A DNA stretch of 64,000 nucleotides from a bacterium EF100-94H03 bin56 (GCA_002238685.1 MPMV01000006.1:62001-126000); one strand, 5' to 3'; positions 45,244-54,779 are shown, counted from the stretch's first letter. Translations and numbers: made by a program. Notes: a model not told the origin generated them from the letters alone.

Positions 45244-45534
45244 TTATCCGGGCAGGTCGCGATCGAGCGGCTCCATGGATCCGTTGCGACCGTCGGGGAG
45301 ATCCATGGTCAGGCAGGTTCCCTCGGGAACCAGTGACCAGGCATTACCCTGGTAATCGACCGTGGATGTGCCTGCACAGGTCGTGCCTTCACCCGCCGCA
45401 CAGTCGTTCTCGCCGGCCAGGGCCACGCCGTAGCACTTCTCCTCCGCAGCCTGCACGGTTCCTGATGTGTAGGCCGAGAGCGCGGCGGCAACGGCGCCCG
45501 CCACGGCAAGGTTCTTGATCATGCTTTGTGCCAT
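45244..45534 (-). CDS. bufA1: BufA1, bufferin precursor (DUF2282)
   Basis: 96 residues from ATG 45534 with GAGG upstream. A signal peptide ([24 protein letters not shown]) is followed by a mature part with four Cys at 34, 45, 53 and 74 ([24 protein letters not shown]). This cysteine layout is that of bufferin 1 peptides, which are modified on cysteine and exported to bind copper. The gene heads the buf operon; only 75 bases separate it from the bicupin gene. Confidence 0.92.
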   Translation of the reverse strand: MAQSMIKNLAVAGAVAAALSAYTSGTVQAAEEKCYGVALAGENDCAAGEGTTCAGTSTVDYQGNAWSLVPEGTCLTMDLPDGRNGSMEPLDRDLPG

Positions 45535-45609
45535 ATCTGAATCCTCAGGTGTGTAGTGCGGCAAGAATAGACAATGGCCAGGCGCCTGTCAGCCCGGTCT
45601 TCCGGCCGC

Positions 45610-46392
45610 CTACTCTGCCGCCTGTTCGACAGCAACCGCCTCTCTGGCCTGGAAGATGCAGAAGATCTTGCGGACTGTTCCGGTGCTGTCCCACTGGTAG
45701 ATGGCGCCCTTGGGAACCATGAACGTGTCGCCCGCACAATAGGTCTCGGCATGGCCGGAACCGTCGGTGATCGTCACCTCCCCTTCCAGGATGTGCATGA
45801 GTTCGTTTCTTGGGAACGGCGCCGGCTTCGTGTGCATCTCGCTGGTCTGCCAGACGCCGCAGATCATCTGGCGGGTGGCGTCCTCGAACAGAATCCGGAT
45901 TCCCTGTTCCGGCACGCCGCCGACATAGCGTGACGTGTCCTGCTCTCCGACCGCCTCGAGGGCCGTGCCGGGGTCGACACGCCGCGCCACCCTGGCGGCG
46001 GCCTCGAGTTCCTCGCCCGAATTGTCCTCGAAGATGACCCAGTACTTGAGGACATCCCCGGTCTGCTTCCATGAGAGCGGCGTCCCCTTGGGGATGACAA
46101 AGCACTCCCCGGCACTGAATGTCTCTGCATTCCCGTTCGCGTACTCGAGGGTGATGGCGCCATCGAGCACCATCATGAACTCGTTGACGTCGTAGGGCCC
46201 CGGCTTCGCCACCATGGGCGTGCAATGCCAGACTCCGGAGGTCAGCTGGCCCGTGTCGTCGCTGTGGTAGACATGGCCGGACTGCACGGGATCTCCGGAA
46301 ATGAGAGACTCCTTGGAAATCGGGTCCCACGGCTGGAGTCCGGAGTCCTCAGGGCCCTGGTTGCTGTAACGGATGGATCTCAGATCGCTCAT
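45610..46392 (-). CDS. Bicupin (DUF861/cupin_3 type), two domains
   Basis: 260 residues with two similar halves. Half one: SGVWHCTPMVAKPGPYDVNEFMMVLDG, FVIPKGTPLSWK. Half two: CGVWQTSEMHTKPAPFPRNELMHILEG, FMVPKGAIYQWD. The His and Glu positions of cupin_3 metal sites are partly kept. Function not known; related bicupins include ureidoglycine aminohydrolase. It lies 2 bases after the rhodanese stop with AAGGAG in front, third in an operon with cysteine-dioxygenase-like and rhodanese proteins, so a sulfur-compound role is inferred. Confidence 0.88.
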   Translation of the reverse strand: MSDLRSIRYSNQGPEDSGLQPWDPISKESLISGDPVQSGHVYHSDDTGQLTSGVWHCTPMVAKPGPYDVNEFMMVLDGAITLEYANGNAETFSAGECFVIPKGTPLSWKQTGDVLKYWVIFEDNSGEELEAAARVARRVDPGTALEAVGEQDTSRYVGGVPEQGIRILFEDATRQMICGVWQTSEMHTKPAPFPRNELMHILEGEVTITDGSGHAETYCAGDTFMVPKGAIYQWDSTGTVRKIFCIFQAREAVAVEQAAE

Positions 46393-46394
46393 GG

Positions 46395-47951
46395 TCAGTG
46401 TTCTCCTTGTGGTTCAGTGACGGGACGAAACGACAACAGCCCGTCCCTTTCAATCTGGGCCGGAAGGCCCTTTTCCCAGGCGATGTACCGGCGTTTCGCA
46501 CCATCGGGATCATCGAGAATTCCGAACGGCGCCTCGCCCCGGTCATCCATCGCGCACAACGCTCCCTCGTGGCCGGCCGCCACCGGCAGTCCGGCCGCGA
46601 TCCAGGCCTCGAGACCGCCTTCCAAGACACGCGCCCCGATGCCGAGAACGGCAAGATCCGTCACGGCGAGGGCCGCAAGGCGACCGCCCTCGTCGTCGAG
46701 TACGGCAAGGCCGCGATCCGCTGCCGGCGCACATCCTGCCAGCCTGGAACGCAAGGCCCAAAATGCTCCCGCCGGATGGCATGAAATGTACTGCAGCGAT
46801 GACGAAAGGTCGAGGATCGTCCATCCGTCAGCCGCCGCTTCGCCGGGAGGCACCATCGGTGCGTCCGGCGGGGTCGACGGCACCGGCAACACATGGTCGG
46901 TGTCCAGCACATGAACGTCGCAATAGCCCATCTGTTTCAGCCAGTGACCGGCAAACCTCGAACGCGTGCCACAGTCATCGCCAAGGACGATGCGGGCATC
47001 GCGTACCGCAATCCAGGAGTCGGTCTCCTGGACCAGCTGCGTTCCCTCGATGGCGGTCATGCCGGCAAGAACGCCCCGCGCGTGTTCCTCCGGAGAGCGG
47101 ACGTCGAACCGGTAGAGGGTTCTCGACTCATCCTTGAGCCAGTCGTCGAGCGTCGCTTCGTCGATCTCGCCCAGTCCGGTCGCCGATGCCATGCGCCGGC
47201 ATGCTTCAATCCCCCAGGCGTGCGATGACGCCGACGTGCCGCCTGGACGCCGGCCGGCACCGTATTCAAGGGAGTGGCCGGCCCACTCCCAGCCGATGGT
47301 GCCGTTTTCAAGGGCATGGACGGGATTGGCAAGGCCCGTGTTCCTCAGTGTCTGCGCCCCGATGATCGAGCGGGTCCTTCCCGCACAGTTGACGACAACC
47401 GTGGTCGATGGCGAGGGGACGAGATCGGTGATGTGACGGGCCAGTTCGCTGTTGGGACAGCTGAGCGCACCCGGGATGGCGAAGTCGCCGTATTCGCTGA
47501 AGGGCCGGCCATCGAGAACGATGATGTCGTCGCCAGCGGCGATCCGGCGGTGGACCTCATCCGCGTCCAGCGCCGGAGTGGCGCAGGCGCTTTCGATGCA
47601 TTCGCCGAACGCCTTGGATGGAACGTTGATGCCTTCGAAGACCTCGCCGCCGGCCGCCTGCCAGGCCTCGATCCCGCCCTCGTGAACAGCGATGTCACCG
47701 TAACCCATGGTCTGCAGTACACCCGTAGCACGTCGTGACAGGCCATCGCCGCCGTCCGTGAGGACAACGAAGGTGGCCTTGCGCGGGAGAAGGGCGGCGA
47801 TGCCGAGTTCGAGGCGCGACAATGGAAGATTGCAGGCGCTGAGAACATGGCCATGGGCAAACGGACCGGATTCGCGCACATCGACCAGCGCAAACTCGCC
47901 TCCGGCGATGATCCGTTCGCGAAGCTCGCCGCTGTCGATGGACGCCGTCAC
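46395..47951 (-). CDS. Four-domain rhodanese-like sulfurtransferase
   Basis: 518 residues from GTG 47951 (8 bases after the cysteine-dioxygenase stop). Four rhodanese repeats: domain 1 has LVDVRESGPFAHGHV but LTDGGDG in place of the active-site Cys; domain 2 has VNCAGRTRS with the catalytic Cys; domain 3 has GDDCGTRSR, also with Cys; domain 4 has LDDEGGR and no Cys. So domains 2 and probably 3 carry persulfide, and 1 and 4 are structural. It handles sulfane sulfur, likely from the cysteine-derived product of its neighbour. Confidence 0.9.
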   Translation of the reverse strand: MTASIDSGELRERIIAGGEFALVDVRESGPFAHGHVLSACNLPLSRLELGIAALLPRKATFVVLTDGGDGLSRRATGVLQTMGYGDIAVHEGGIEAWQAAGGEVFEGINVPSKAFGECIESACATPALDADEVHRRIAAGDDIIVLDGRPFSEYGDFAIPGALSCPNSELARHITDLVPSPSTTVVVNCAGRTRSIIGAQTLRNTGLANPVHALENGTIGWEWAGHSLEYGAGRRPGGTSASSHAWGIEACRRMASATGLGEIDEATLDDWLKDESRTLYRFDVRSPEEHARGVLAGMTAIEGTQLVQETDSWIAVRDARIVLGDDCGTRSRFAGHWLKQMGYCDVHVLDTDHVLPVPSTPPDAPMVPPGEAAADGWTILDLSSSLQYISCHPAGAFWALRSRLAGCAPAADRGLAVLDDEGGRLAALAVTDLAVLGIGARVLEGGLEAWIAAGLPVAAGHEGALCAMDDRGEAPFGILDDPDGAKRRYIAWEKGLPAQIERDGLLSFRPVTEPQGEH

Positions 47952-47958
47952 GGTCGTT

Positions 47959-48510
47959 TCAGTCGAAACTGCGATACGAGCCGGTTTCCTGATCGAACAT
48001 GAGCCTCCCCTTGAGATGGGCAAATCCCAGTCCGTAGAGATGAAGGTGCATGTTGTGCACCCCCTCTTCCATGTGGATCGAGTGGAAGTCGTTCGGCATG
48101 AGGCAGACACCGGCGCCATTGCGGACCTCGATCTCGCGGGCAAGCCTGAGCGGCGCCTCGCCCGCCGGCCCGCCGTCGCCCTCCCAGATCCGGTTGAGTT
48201 CCACTCCCTGGATGCCGACCACAACGGCCCATGTCGTGTGGTTGTGGGGAGGTGTCCAGACATGTTTGTTGGCGACCTCGATGTAGAGTTCATGGCGACC
48301 GTCATCGTCGCGTGACAGGACGTCGAAGGTCTCGCCGGTGCCATCCGCCGGAATCGGGAAATCCTCTTCGGTAAAGAGATCGCGACGCTGCGCCAGGGCA
48401 ATCATGTGATCACGGATTTCCTCGAGCGACTGGCGCGTGACGCCTTCCACTGCGCGCACCTTGTCGAGTGTTTCTGCAATCGCGCGATCTCGTTCTTCCT
48501 TCCGGGACAT
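47959..48510 (-). CDS. Cysteine dioxygenase-type cupin
   Basis: 183 residues from ATG 48510. Iron-ligand His residues are in TPPHNHTTWAVVVG (two) and HSIHMEEGVHNMHLH (third). The fold matches the bacterial cysteine/3-mercaptopropionate dioxygenases. It oxidises a thiol to a sulfinic acid. First gene of the CDO-rhodanese-bicupin operon. A 3-mercaptopropionate or other thiol substrate is equally possible. Confidence 0.9.
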   Translation of the reverse strand: MSRKEERDRAIAETLDKVRAVEGVTRQSLEEIRDHMIALAQRRDLFTEEDFPIPADGTGETFDVLSRDDDGRHELYIEVANKHVWTPPHNHTTWAVVVGIQGVELNRIWEGDGGPAGEAPLRLAREIEVRNGAGVCLMPNDFHSIHMEEGVHNMHLHLYGLGFAHLKGRLMFDQETGSYRSFD

Positions 48511-48866
48511 GGGACCTTCCGCTGTTCGAGTGATGGAGACAGTATTCCCCTTCAACCTCCCGCTTGGCAACGTCCCGGACCCTGAATCCCTTGCCCTGTG
48601 GTGCTGCGCAAGGCCTGGAGGGTCGATGCCTGGGACCGTGGGCTGGTTTGAACAACCAGGTCGCGCCTGCTGCGCTACCCTCGCAATTCCCGAGTTTCGC
48701 GCGACCGCCTCTTCTGGCGCCGTGCGGGCTTTCTCAAACTGCGAGGGGATCGGGAAGGACCCCGCCGCCATTTCACGGACTGCGGAACTGTGTTTGCAGC
48801 CGCGCTTGAGATGAGAGCTACCCATTCGCCACTATCCGGGAACGTTACCGGATTGGATACGCTGCC
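48511..48866. other. Divergent intergenic region
   Basis: Holds the promoters of the cysteine-dioxygenase operon (minus) and of the toxin-antitoxin pair (plus). No gene or clear operator was recognised. Confidence 0.5.
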
Positions 48867-49187
48867 GTGACTCCCGCAAGTCTGGACGCTCAACAGGCCT
48901 CCCGCGTCTCCCGTCACCGCAGGAAGATCGCTACTGGCGGCGCCAGGCGCGTCGAAGGCACGGTACCCATTCAAGACGCACCCCTCGTCAAGGCCATCGC
49001 TGCCGCCTTGCGTTCGGGCGGCGAGGACGCCGAACTGATTCGGCGAACCCTGCGACCCGGGCTGGCGGCTCCAGGGGCGAGGACGGGCGCGGAGTTGGTC
49101 GCTTTCCTCCGAGCTTCGCCCTTGACCGACGCTGAGCTCGCGATGGAGCGCGACCACTCGACGGGACGATCTGCCAATCTCGTGTGA
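48867..49187 (+). CDS. Antitoxin of a VapBC-type pair
   Basis: 106 residues from GTG 48867; a shorter start is possible. The C-terminal part (RTGAELVAFLRASPLTDAEL...DHSTGRSANLV) is the usual toxin-binding tail of Phd/VapB-type antitoxins that precede PIN toxins. The N-terminal part is basic and not recognisable. Its TGA overlaps the toxin ATG by one base. Confidence 0.72.
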   Translation: MTPASLDAQQASRVSRHRRKIATGGARRVEGTVPIQDAPLVKAIAAALRSGGEDAELIRRTLRPGLAAPGARTGAELVAFLRASPLTDAELAMERDHSTGRSANLV

Positions 49188-49684
49188 TGGCCTTTCTCCT
49201 GGACGCCAATGTGATCAGCGAGACCGTCAGGCCACGACCTGACAAGACTGTGCTCTACTGGATTGAATCACGGATTCCGAGTGACCTCTTCCTTGCGGCA
49301 CAAACCATCGGGGAACTTGTCAGAGGCGCGTGGAAGGTCAGGGAACAAGCCCGTCGCGAACGATTTGAGAGATGGATCGGACACGATCTCGCCCGGCAAT
49401 TCGAAGGGCGCATCTTGCCGTTTGACACGTCTACTGCGGCAGTCCGGGGACGACTCATGGGTGACGGGGACCGTACCGGCCGTCGCCCCTCCACAGCCGA
49501 TGCGCAGATCGCGGCGGTTGCCATTCAGCATGACCTGACCCTTGCCACCGGCAACGTGAAGGATTTTCGAAACTTCGGTATTCGGGTGCTGGATCCGTGG
49601 CAGAATCCCGAAGACGGGCAATGGGTCTTCAATCACTGCACGAGGGTGTCCCCGACCACCACGCACAGAGGCAATCGTGCATGA
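49187..49684 (+). CDS. vapC: PIN-domain ribonuclease toxin (VapC/FitB-like)
   Basis: 165 residues. The acidic catalytic residues are in FLLDANVISE (Asp), TIGELVRG (Glu) and STADAQIAAVA (Asp), with the terminal ATGNVKDF. PIN toxins cut RNA, often tRNA or rRNA, and are neutralised by the antitoxin gene in front. All active-site residues are present. 148 bases of spacer follow without a gene. Confidence 0.93.
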   Translation: MAFLLDANVISETVRPRPDKTVLYWIESRIPSDLFLAAQTIGELVRGAWKVREQARRERFERWIGHDLARQFEGRILPFDTSTAAVRGRLMGDGDRTGRRPSTADAQIAAVAIQHDLTLATGNVKDFRNFGIRVLDPWQNPEDGQWVFNHCTRVSPTTTHRGNRA

Positions 49685-49832
49685 TCGCCGCACGGCTGGC
49701 GGGATTGCTGTCATCCGTGTGCGGCGTCAACCGATGGATACGGAAAGCCGGGAGAGGCCGTCCCGTGGCAACTTTGCGTGATTCGGGACATTCGCACACC
49801 GGATTTTCTGGACCGAAGAGATGGGACCCGTG

Positions 49833-50615
49833 TCAGGGCCAGACGTGGTGTTCCTGGCGCAGGTTGGCATCGGCCACGAGATCGGCGGCGAGGTCATGAA
49901 CGAGGTCGGCCCAGTATGCAGCGTCGTCCGGTCTTGAGACGAGATCCTGGCGCACCTCGAACTGAAGGTGGGCGAGCCCCCGGCGCATCGCGTGCTCGGG
50001 CACCGTGTAGTCCTCTCCGATATCGAGACCGTAGGGCTGGTTGTTCCCGACAACGATGTCGCCACGGGCGCGCAGGCGTTGCAGGAGCGGAACTGCCAGA
50101 CGTCCGTCCCGGTTCCAGCACACGGTGAACGCCTCCCGGCGCGGCTCGCGACCGCGCATGCACCGTGTCATCGTGTGGACGGAGATGAAGGCGGGAGGCG
50201 CACCGCGGCTTGCGAGAGCCGTCTTGATGGCGTCGTGATAGGGATGCCAGACCGCCTCGAGGCGATTCCGGCGATCAATCTCCCCAAGGTTACGGTTGCC
50301 ATCGACCGGAATGGTATCGCTCACCTCGATGAAGGCTGCCGGATCACCGGGATAGCGGTTGCAATCGGCCACCAGACGGGAATAGCCGGCCAGCAGCAGC
50401 GGCGCATCGAAGCGCCGGGCGAGTCTGCGTGCAATCCACGCGGCACCAATGTCCCAGGCGATGTGTTGTCGGAGGTGATCCGGGTCGAGGCCAAGGTTCT
50501 TCAGGGAACGGGGGATGGCGCGAGACGCGTGATCACAGACGATGAGACAGGGGCTCCGGCCCTCGCGGTTGAACCATGTGAACGGGGGCGGATCAGGCGC
50601 CCGAAGCATGCTCAC
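49833..50615 (-). CDS. N-formylglutamate amidohydrolase family enzyme
   Basis: 260 residues. VCDHASRAIP, the metal-binding region ADCNRYP and ISVHTMTRCM are the family's motifs. The enzyme releases formate from N-formylglutamate or a similar N-formyl amino acid. Last gene of the operon with the aminotransferase and Liv-type importer; the start overlaps the aminotransferase stop (ATGA). The histidine pathway genes are absent, so the substrate may be an N-formyl or amide product of the amine imported. Confidence 0.88.
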   Translation of the reverse strand: MSMLRAPDPPPFTWFNREGRSPCLIVCDHASRAIPRSLKNLGLDPDHLRQHIAWDIGAAWIARRLARRFDAPLLLAGYSRLVADCNRYPGDPAAFIEVSDTIPVDGNRNLGEIDRRNRLEAVWHPYHDAIKTALASRGAPPAFISVHTMTRCMRGREPRREAFTVCWNRDGRLAVPLLQRLRARGDIVVGNNQPYGLDIGEDYTVPEHAMRRGLAHLQFEVRQDLVSRPDDAAYWADLVHDLAADLVADANLRQEHHVWP

Positions 50616-51931
50616 CAGCCGGCGAACGCCGCGATCTCGTCGTCGCTGACACGCCCGGCCGCGACGTCGCCGATAGCCTGGTCGAGCACGGCGAGGGCCT
50701 CGCTGGCCTCGTCGGCGGTCAGGGTCAGCGGCGGGGTCAGTTCCGGGACGTTGGACGCCATGCCGACATAGGTGATGAAGACACCGAGCTGGTAGCAGCG
50801 CAAAACGACCTTGGCCGCCTCGGTGGTCGCCGGTTCCTTCGTCTCCCGGTCCTTCACCAGTTCGATGCCGATGGCAAGCCCCCTCCCCCGGACATCACCG
50901 ATCAGTTCGTGACGTCCCTGCATGGCAACGAGGCCGTCCATGAGCTGGCGTCCGCGCACGGCCGCATTGTCGACGAGACCGTCGTCGCGGATGTGCCGGA
51001 GAACGGCGCGCCCGACGCTTGTCGACACGGAGTTTCCGGTGGTGGTGATGAGGGCGAAGGCCTCACTCACATCCATCACGCTCTGCGGCGCGACGATGGC
51101 CGAGACGGGAATGCCGCTCCCCAGGCCCTTGCCGAAGGTCACGATGTCGGGCCGGAAGCCTTCCGCCTGGTAGCAGTGCCAGCACCCCGGTCGGCCAAGG
51201 CCGACCTTGACCTCGTCGCTGACGACGAGAATGCCTTCGGCCCGGCATCGGTCGGCGAGGGCGGACAAGAAGCCCCGAGGTGGCACGAGCATGCCGCCGT
51301 CGGATTGCAATGGTTCGATGAAGAGCGCCGCGACATCCTCCGGGCGGATGGCGGTGGAAAACAGGAAATCGACATGATCGAGCACATGGCGCGCCGCGTC
51401 GGGACCACCCAGGGGCCGGTATGGGTTGGGAAAGGGGATCTGCACCAGGCCGCCACGAGGCAGCGCATGCTGCTGTGACGGGTGGCCGGACACCGACATG
51501 GAGCCCGAAAGGCCGCCATGATAGGCGCCATGGAAACTCATGAACCGGCGCCGTCCCGTCGCTGCCGTCACGGCCCGCATGACCGTGTCATTGGCATCCG
51601 ATCCACTGTGACCGAACCAGACCTTGTGATCATCGGCCTCCGGCACGAGGGCGAGAAGGTCCTCGGCCAGGGCCACGGCCGATTCACAGGCGCCGAACAT
51701 GGCCGACGCGCTGGCACACTCCTCGAGGCCACGGCGGGTTGCCTCGACGATTCCGGGGTGTCCGTACCCCAGCAGCGCCGCGCCGGCGGTGGCGGACATG
51801 TCGAGCACCTCGCGGCCGTCCTCTTCGATCAGCCGGTTGCCACGGGCATGGCGGATGGTGAGCGGCGAGGTTCTCAGCTTGCCGATTCCGGCGAGAGCCC
51901 GCCTGTCCCTCTCAAGCAGCGAATTGCTCAT
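50612..51931 (-). CDS. Class III aminotransferase (GABA aminotransferase-like)
   Basis: 439 residues. GHSGSDANDT and AYHGGLSGSM are PLP-binding surroundings; VVSDEVKVGLGRPG contains the Asp, and FGKGLGSGIPVSA the Schiff-base Lys. This family transfers amino groups from omega-amines to 2-oxo acids. It lies 10 bases after livH, so it belongs with the importer. In the typical pathway, the divergent glutamine-synthetase-like enzyme would glutamylate an amine first; whether that happens is unknown. Confidence 0.92.
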   Translation of the reverse strand: MSNSLLERDRRALAGIGKLRTSPLTIRHARGNRLIEEDGREVLDMSATAGAALLGYGHPGIVEATRRGLEECASASAMFGACESAVALAEDLLALVPEADDHKVWFGHSGSDANDTVMRAVTAATGRRRFMSFHGAYHGGLSGSMSVSGHPSQQHALPRGGLVQIPFPNPYRPLGGPDAARHVLDHVDFLFSTAIRPEDVAALFIEPLQSDGGMLVPPRGFLSALADRCRAEGILVVSDEVKVGLGRPGCWHCYQAEGFRPDIVTFGKGLGSGIPVSAIVAPQSVMDVSEAFALITTTGNSVSTSVGRAVLRHIRDDGLVDNAAVRGRQLMDGLVAMQGRHELIGDVRGRGLAIGIELVKDRETKEPATTEAAKVVLRCYQLGVFITYVGMASNVPELTPPLTLTADEASEALAVLDQAIGDVAAGRVSDDEIAAFAGW

Positions 51932-51941
51932 CGAGCGCCCT

Positions 51942-52826
51942 CTATCTCACGTTCTCGCGCTGTCCGATCAGACCCTCCGGCCTGACCAGAAGCAGGACGA
52001 TGACGAGGGTCAGTGTGATCGATTCGCGGAACGGCAACCAGCCGTCGGGAAGAAAAGCGCGCAGGAACACCTCGATGAACGCCAGGACGAACCCGCCCAC
52101 CACCGCGCCTGCCAGGCTGCCAAGACCGCCCAGCACCACCGCGATGAACGCCTTGAGCACGGGCAGGAAACCCATCAGCGGGTCGACCGAGCCACGCTGC
52201 GCCAGCCACAGGACTCCGGCAACTCCGGCCAGCAGCCCGGAGAGGCCGAAAGCCGTGGCGACAACGGCATTGGCATTGATTCCCATGAGCCGGGTGACCG
52301 GAAAGTCGAGAGCCGCTGCCCGCATGGCGATGCCGAGGGTGGAACGGCGCAGGAAGATCGACAGGGCGATGAGCAGCAGCGCTGTAGCGGTGATCGACAT
52401 CAGCTGAATCACGCCGATCGCCAGGCCACCCACATCGACGGCGCCGATCATCCAGGAGGGCACCGGAATGGCCCGCGGGCGCGCCGAAATCAGGTTCTGG
52501 AACAGCATGTGGAGGATGGTGCTGACCGCCAGGCTGGTCAGCAGCATGGTCGCCGTGTTGGCGTCACGTACCGGACGGAAGGCCACCCGTTCCATCGCCA
52601 CCGCCGCCAGGGTGGCGCAGGCGATGCCGAGAACGACCGCCAGCGGCATGCCAAGACCGGCGCCGATGGCAAAGAACATGGCGTAGCCCGTCAGCGTCAT
52701 GAGATCGCCGTGGGCAAAGTTGATCAGGCCCAGAACGCTGAACACCATGGCCAGGCCAAGGGCCAGCAGGGCATAGGTGCCGCCCAGGGAGAGGGCATTG
52801 ACGAACTGCTGGATGAGAATCTCCAT
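51942..52826 (-). CDS. livH: Branched-chain-type ABC importer permease LivH
   Basis: 294 residues from ATG 52826. About seven or eight membrane segments; FVNALSLGGTYALLALGLAM and FSVLGLINFAHGDLMTLTGY are the canonical LivH start, and GGLGSLAGAVVGG the conserved C-terminal loop. Forms the channel with LivM. Substrate class is amino acids or amines/amides. Confidence 0.94.
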   Translation of the reverse strand: MEILIQQFVNALSLGGTYALLALGLAMVFSVLGLINFAHGDLMTLTGYAMFFAIGAGLGMPLAVVLGIACATLAAVAMERVAFRPVRDANTATMLLTSLAVSTILHMLFQNLISARPRAIPVPSWMIGAVDVGGLAIGVIQLMSITATALLLIALSIFLRRSTLGIAMRAAALDFPVTRLMGINANAVVATAFGLSGLLAGVAGVLWLAQRGSVDPLMGFLPVLKAFIAVVLGGLGSLAGAVVGGFVLAFIEVFLRAFLPDGWLPFRESITLTLVIVLLLVRPEGLIGQRENVR

Positions 52827-52890
52827 CAGCCGCCATCCCGCATCTCTAGAGGGGCGCGGCACCCGGTCGACTGGTGCCCCGCGCCACCCA

Positions 52891-53619
52891 TCAGTCGCGT
52901 CCCATGTAGGCGCGTTCGACATCTCCGGAAGCCAGCAGCTCGGATGCCGGTCCGGCGAGCGCCACACGGCCGGACGCAAGAACATAGCCCCTGTCGGCGA
53001 TGTCCAGGGCAAGATCGACATTCTGCTCCACCAGCAGAATGGTGGCCCCGTGATGCTGAAGGGCAGCAATCATCTCGAAGATGGTGTCGACGATACGCGG
53101 CGCCAGACCCAGCGACGGTTCATCGAGCAGCACGATCCGGGGAGCGGACATCATGGCCCGGGCAATCGCCAGCATCTGCTGTTCGCCGCCTGAGAGCGTG
53201 CCGGCCATCTGGTCATGGCGTTCTGCAAGCACCGGAAAGCGATCCAGCATGCCGGTGAGAATGGTCGCGGCATCACCGGCACGGCGGCGCGTTGCACCGC
53301 CGATGGCGAGGTTCTCGCGTACGGTGAGATTGGCAAAGACGCGCCGTCCTTCCGGACACAGGGTCATGCCACGGCGGACGATTGCTTCCGGCGCCTCGCC
53401 GGCGATGTCCTCGCCGTCAAGCAAAACCCGCCCGGAGGTCAGCGGCACCAATCCCATGATGGCATTGAGAAAGGAACTCTTCCCGGCGCCGTTGGCGCCG
53501 AGAAGAGCCACGATTTCACCCTTGCAGACCTCGAGGCCTGCGCCCCTGATAGCCTCTATGGCGCCATAACGGACCTCAAGCCCTGCGACGTCGAGGAGGT
53601 GTTCGGGGCCATTGTTCAC
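52891..53619 (-). CDS. livF: Branched-chain-type ABC importer ATPase LivF
   Basis: 242 residues; the GTG start overlaps the livK stop. Walker A GANGAGKSS, signature LSGGEQQMLAIARAM, Walker B IVLLDEPSLGL, H-loop VEQN in place of the usual His. Partner of LivG. Confidence 0.94.
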   Translation of the reverse strand: MNNGPEHLLDVAGLEVRYGAIEAIRGAGLEVCKGEIVALLGANGAGKSSFLNAIMGLVPLTSGRVLLDGEDIAGEAPEAIVRRGMTLCPEGRRVFANLTVRENLAIGGATRRRAGDAATILTGMLDRFPVLAERHDQMAGTLSGGEQQMLAIARAMMSAPRIVLLDEPSLGLAPRIVDTIFEMIAALQHHGATILLVEQNVDLALDIADRGYVLASGRVALAGPASELLASGDVERAYMGRD

Positions 53620-54779
53620 GGAGCCGGGATCATCGAGGGGTCAGGCGAGAAATCGCCGACATGAACCCTTTCGCCGCCCGAAACCTGGTTGAGTGCGACG
53701 ACACGCACCGGCACCCGGTTCTGATCCTTGTAGGTGATCGACCCCGTGGCGACCTGAACGTTCTCCAGATTGTCCCAGGCATCCCGGATCGCCGGACCGT
53801 CGGTGGAGCCTGCCGCCTCGATCGCCGCGGCGATGACCATCATCAGGTCATAGCCTGTCGCCGTGAAGACGGTGTCGTTCGGCGTGCCGTACTTCTCCTC
53901 AAAAGCCATCTCGAAGGCCTCGAGGGCGCTTCCCGGAGAGGCAAATCCGGCGTTGGAGAAGACCACGCCCTCGGCCACGTCGCCGAGGGAGAAGGTCGTG
54001 GGAGAATCGATGCCGTCACTGCCGAGCACCGGCGTGTCGATACCTGCTGCCCGCAGCTGCTTGATGAAGGCCGGGAAATCGGGCTCATAGGCCGAAGTCT
54101 GGATGACGTCCGGGCTGGGATCGAGGCCGCCGATATTTGTGACCTCGGCCGAAAAATCCTGCTGACCCATGGTGTATTCACCGACAGCAACCACCGTGCC
54201 GCCCATGGCCTCGAAGGCTTCGCCGAAGTACTCCGGCAACTTTTCGGTGTAGGGCGTGTCGCGGGACAGCAGAATGTAGGCATTCTCGTAGCCTTGGCCA
54301 CGGGCATACTCGGCAAGGACGGCACCCTGCAGGTTGTCTGCGGTATAGTTCGAGAACATGTAGGGTCCGACCGCCGCCGGCAGGGTGGGGGTCGAGGCGC
54401 ACGAACTCGCCGAGGGGATCTCGGCCACCTGGGCCATGACGCCGGACGCCACGGCGGGATCGACGTCACACGACACGATCATCGCCACCACACCGTCATC
54501 GACGAGTTCCTGGGCCACGACGGAAGCCTGTGCGGTGTCCGAGCGCGTGTCCTTGACGATGAGTTCGACTGTCATGCCCATGATGCCACCGGCCGCATTG
54601 ATCTGGTCGAGAGCCAGCTGCACCCCATTGAGGGATGGCTGGTCATAGGGCGCGAGATAGCCGGTAAATCCGCCGGCATAGCCGATCGTGATCCCGTGAG
54701 AATCCCCCTGGGCAGTACCGCCGGCAACCATGAGTCCGGCGGCCACGGCGGCAATGCGGGTTGTTGAAACTTGGTTCAC
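53616..54779 (-). CDS. livK: Branched-chain-type solute-binding protein LivK
   Basis: 387 residues with a signal peptide (MNQVSTTRIAAVAAGLMVAG...AQG). The family-6 periplasmic binding fold is shown by IGYAGGFTGYLAPYDQPSLN, AASGVMAQVAEIPSASSCAS and YTEKLPEYFGEAFEAMGGTV. It captures an amino-acid- or amide-like solute for LivHMGF. The pocket residues do not reveal the ligand. Confidence 0.93.
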   Translation of the reverse strand: MNQVSTTRIAAVAAGLMVAGGTAQGDSHGITIGYAGGFTGYLAPYDQPSLNGVQLALDQINAAGGIMGMTVELIVKDTRSDTAQASVVAQELVDDGVVAMIVSCDVDPAVASGVMAQVAEIPSASSCASTPTLPAAVGPYMFSNYTADNLQGAVLAEYARGQGYENAYILLSRDTPYTEKLPEYFGEAFEAMGGTVVAVGEYTMGQQDFSAEVTNIGGLDPSPDVIQTSAYEPDFPAFIKQLRAAGIDTPVLGSDGIDSPTTFSLGDVAEGVVFSNAGFASPGSALEAFEMAFEEKYGTPNDTVFTATGYDLMMVIAAAIEAAGSTDGPAIRDAWDNLENVQVATGSITYKDQNRVPVRVVALNQVSGGERVHVGDFSPDPSMIPAP

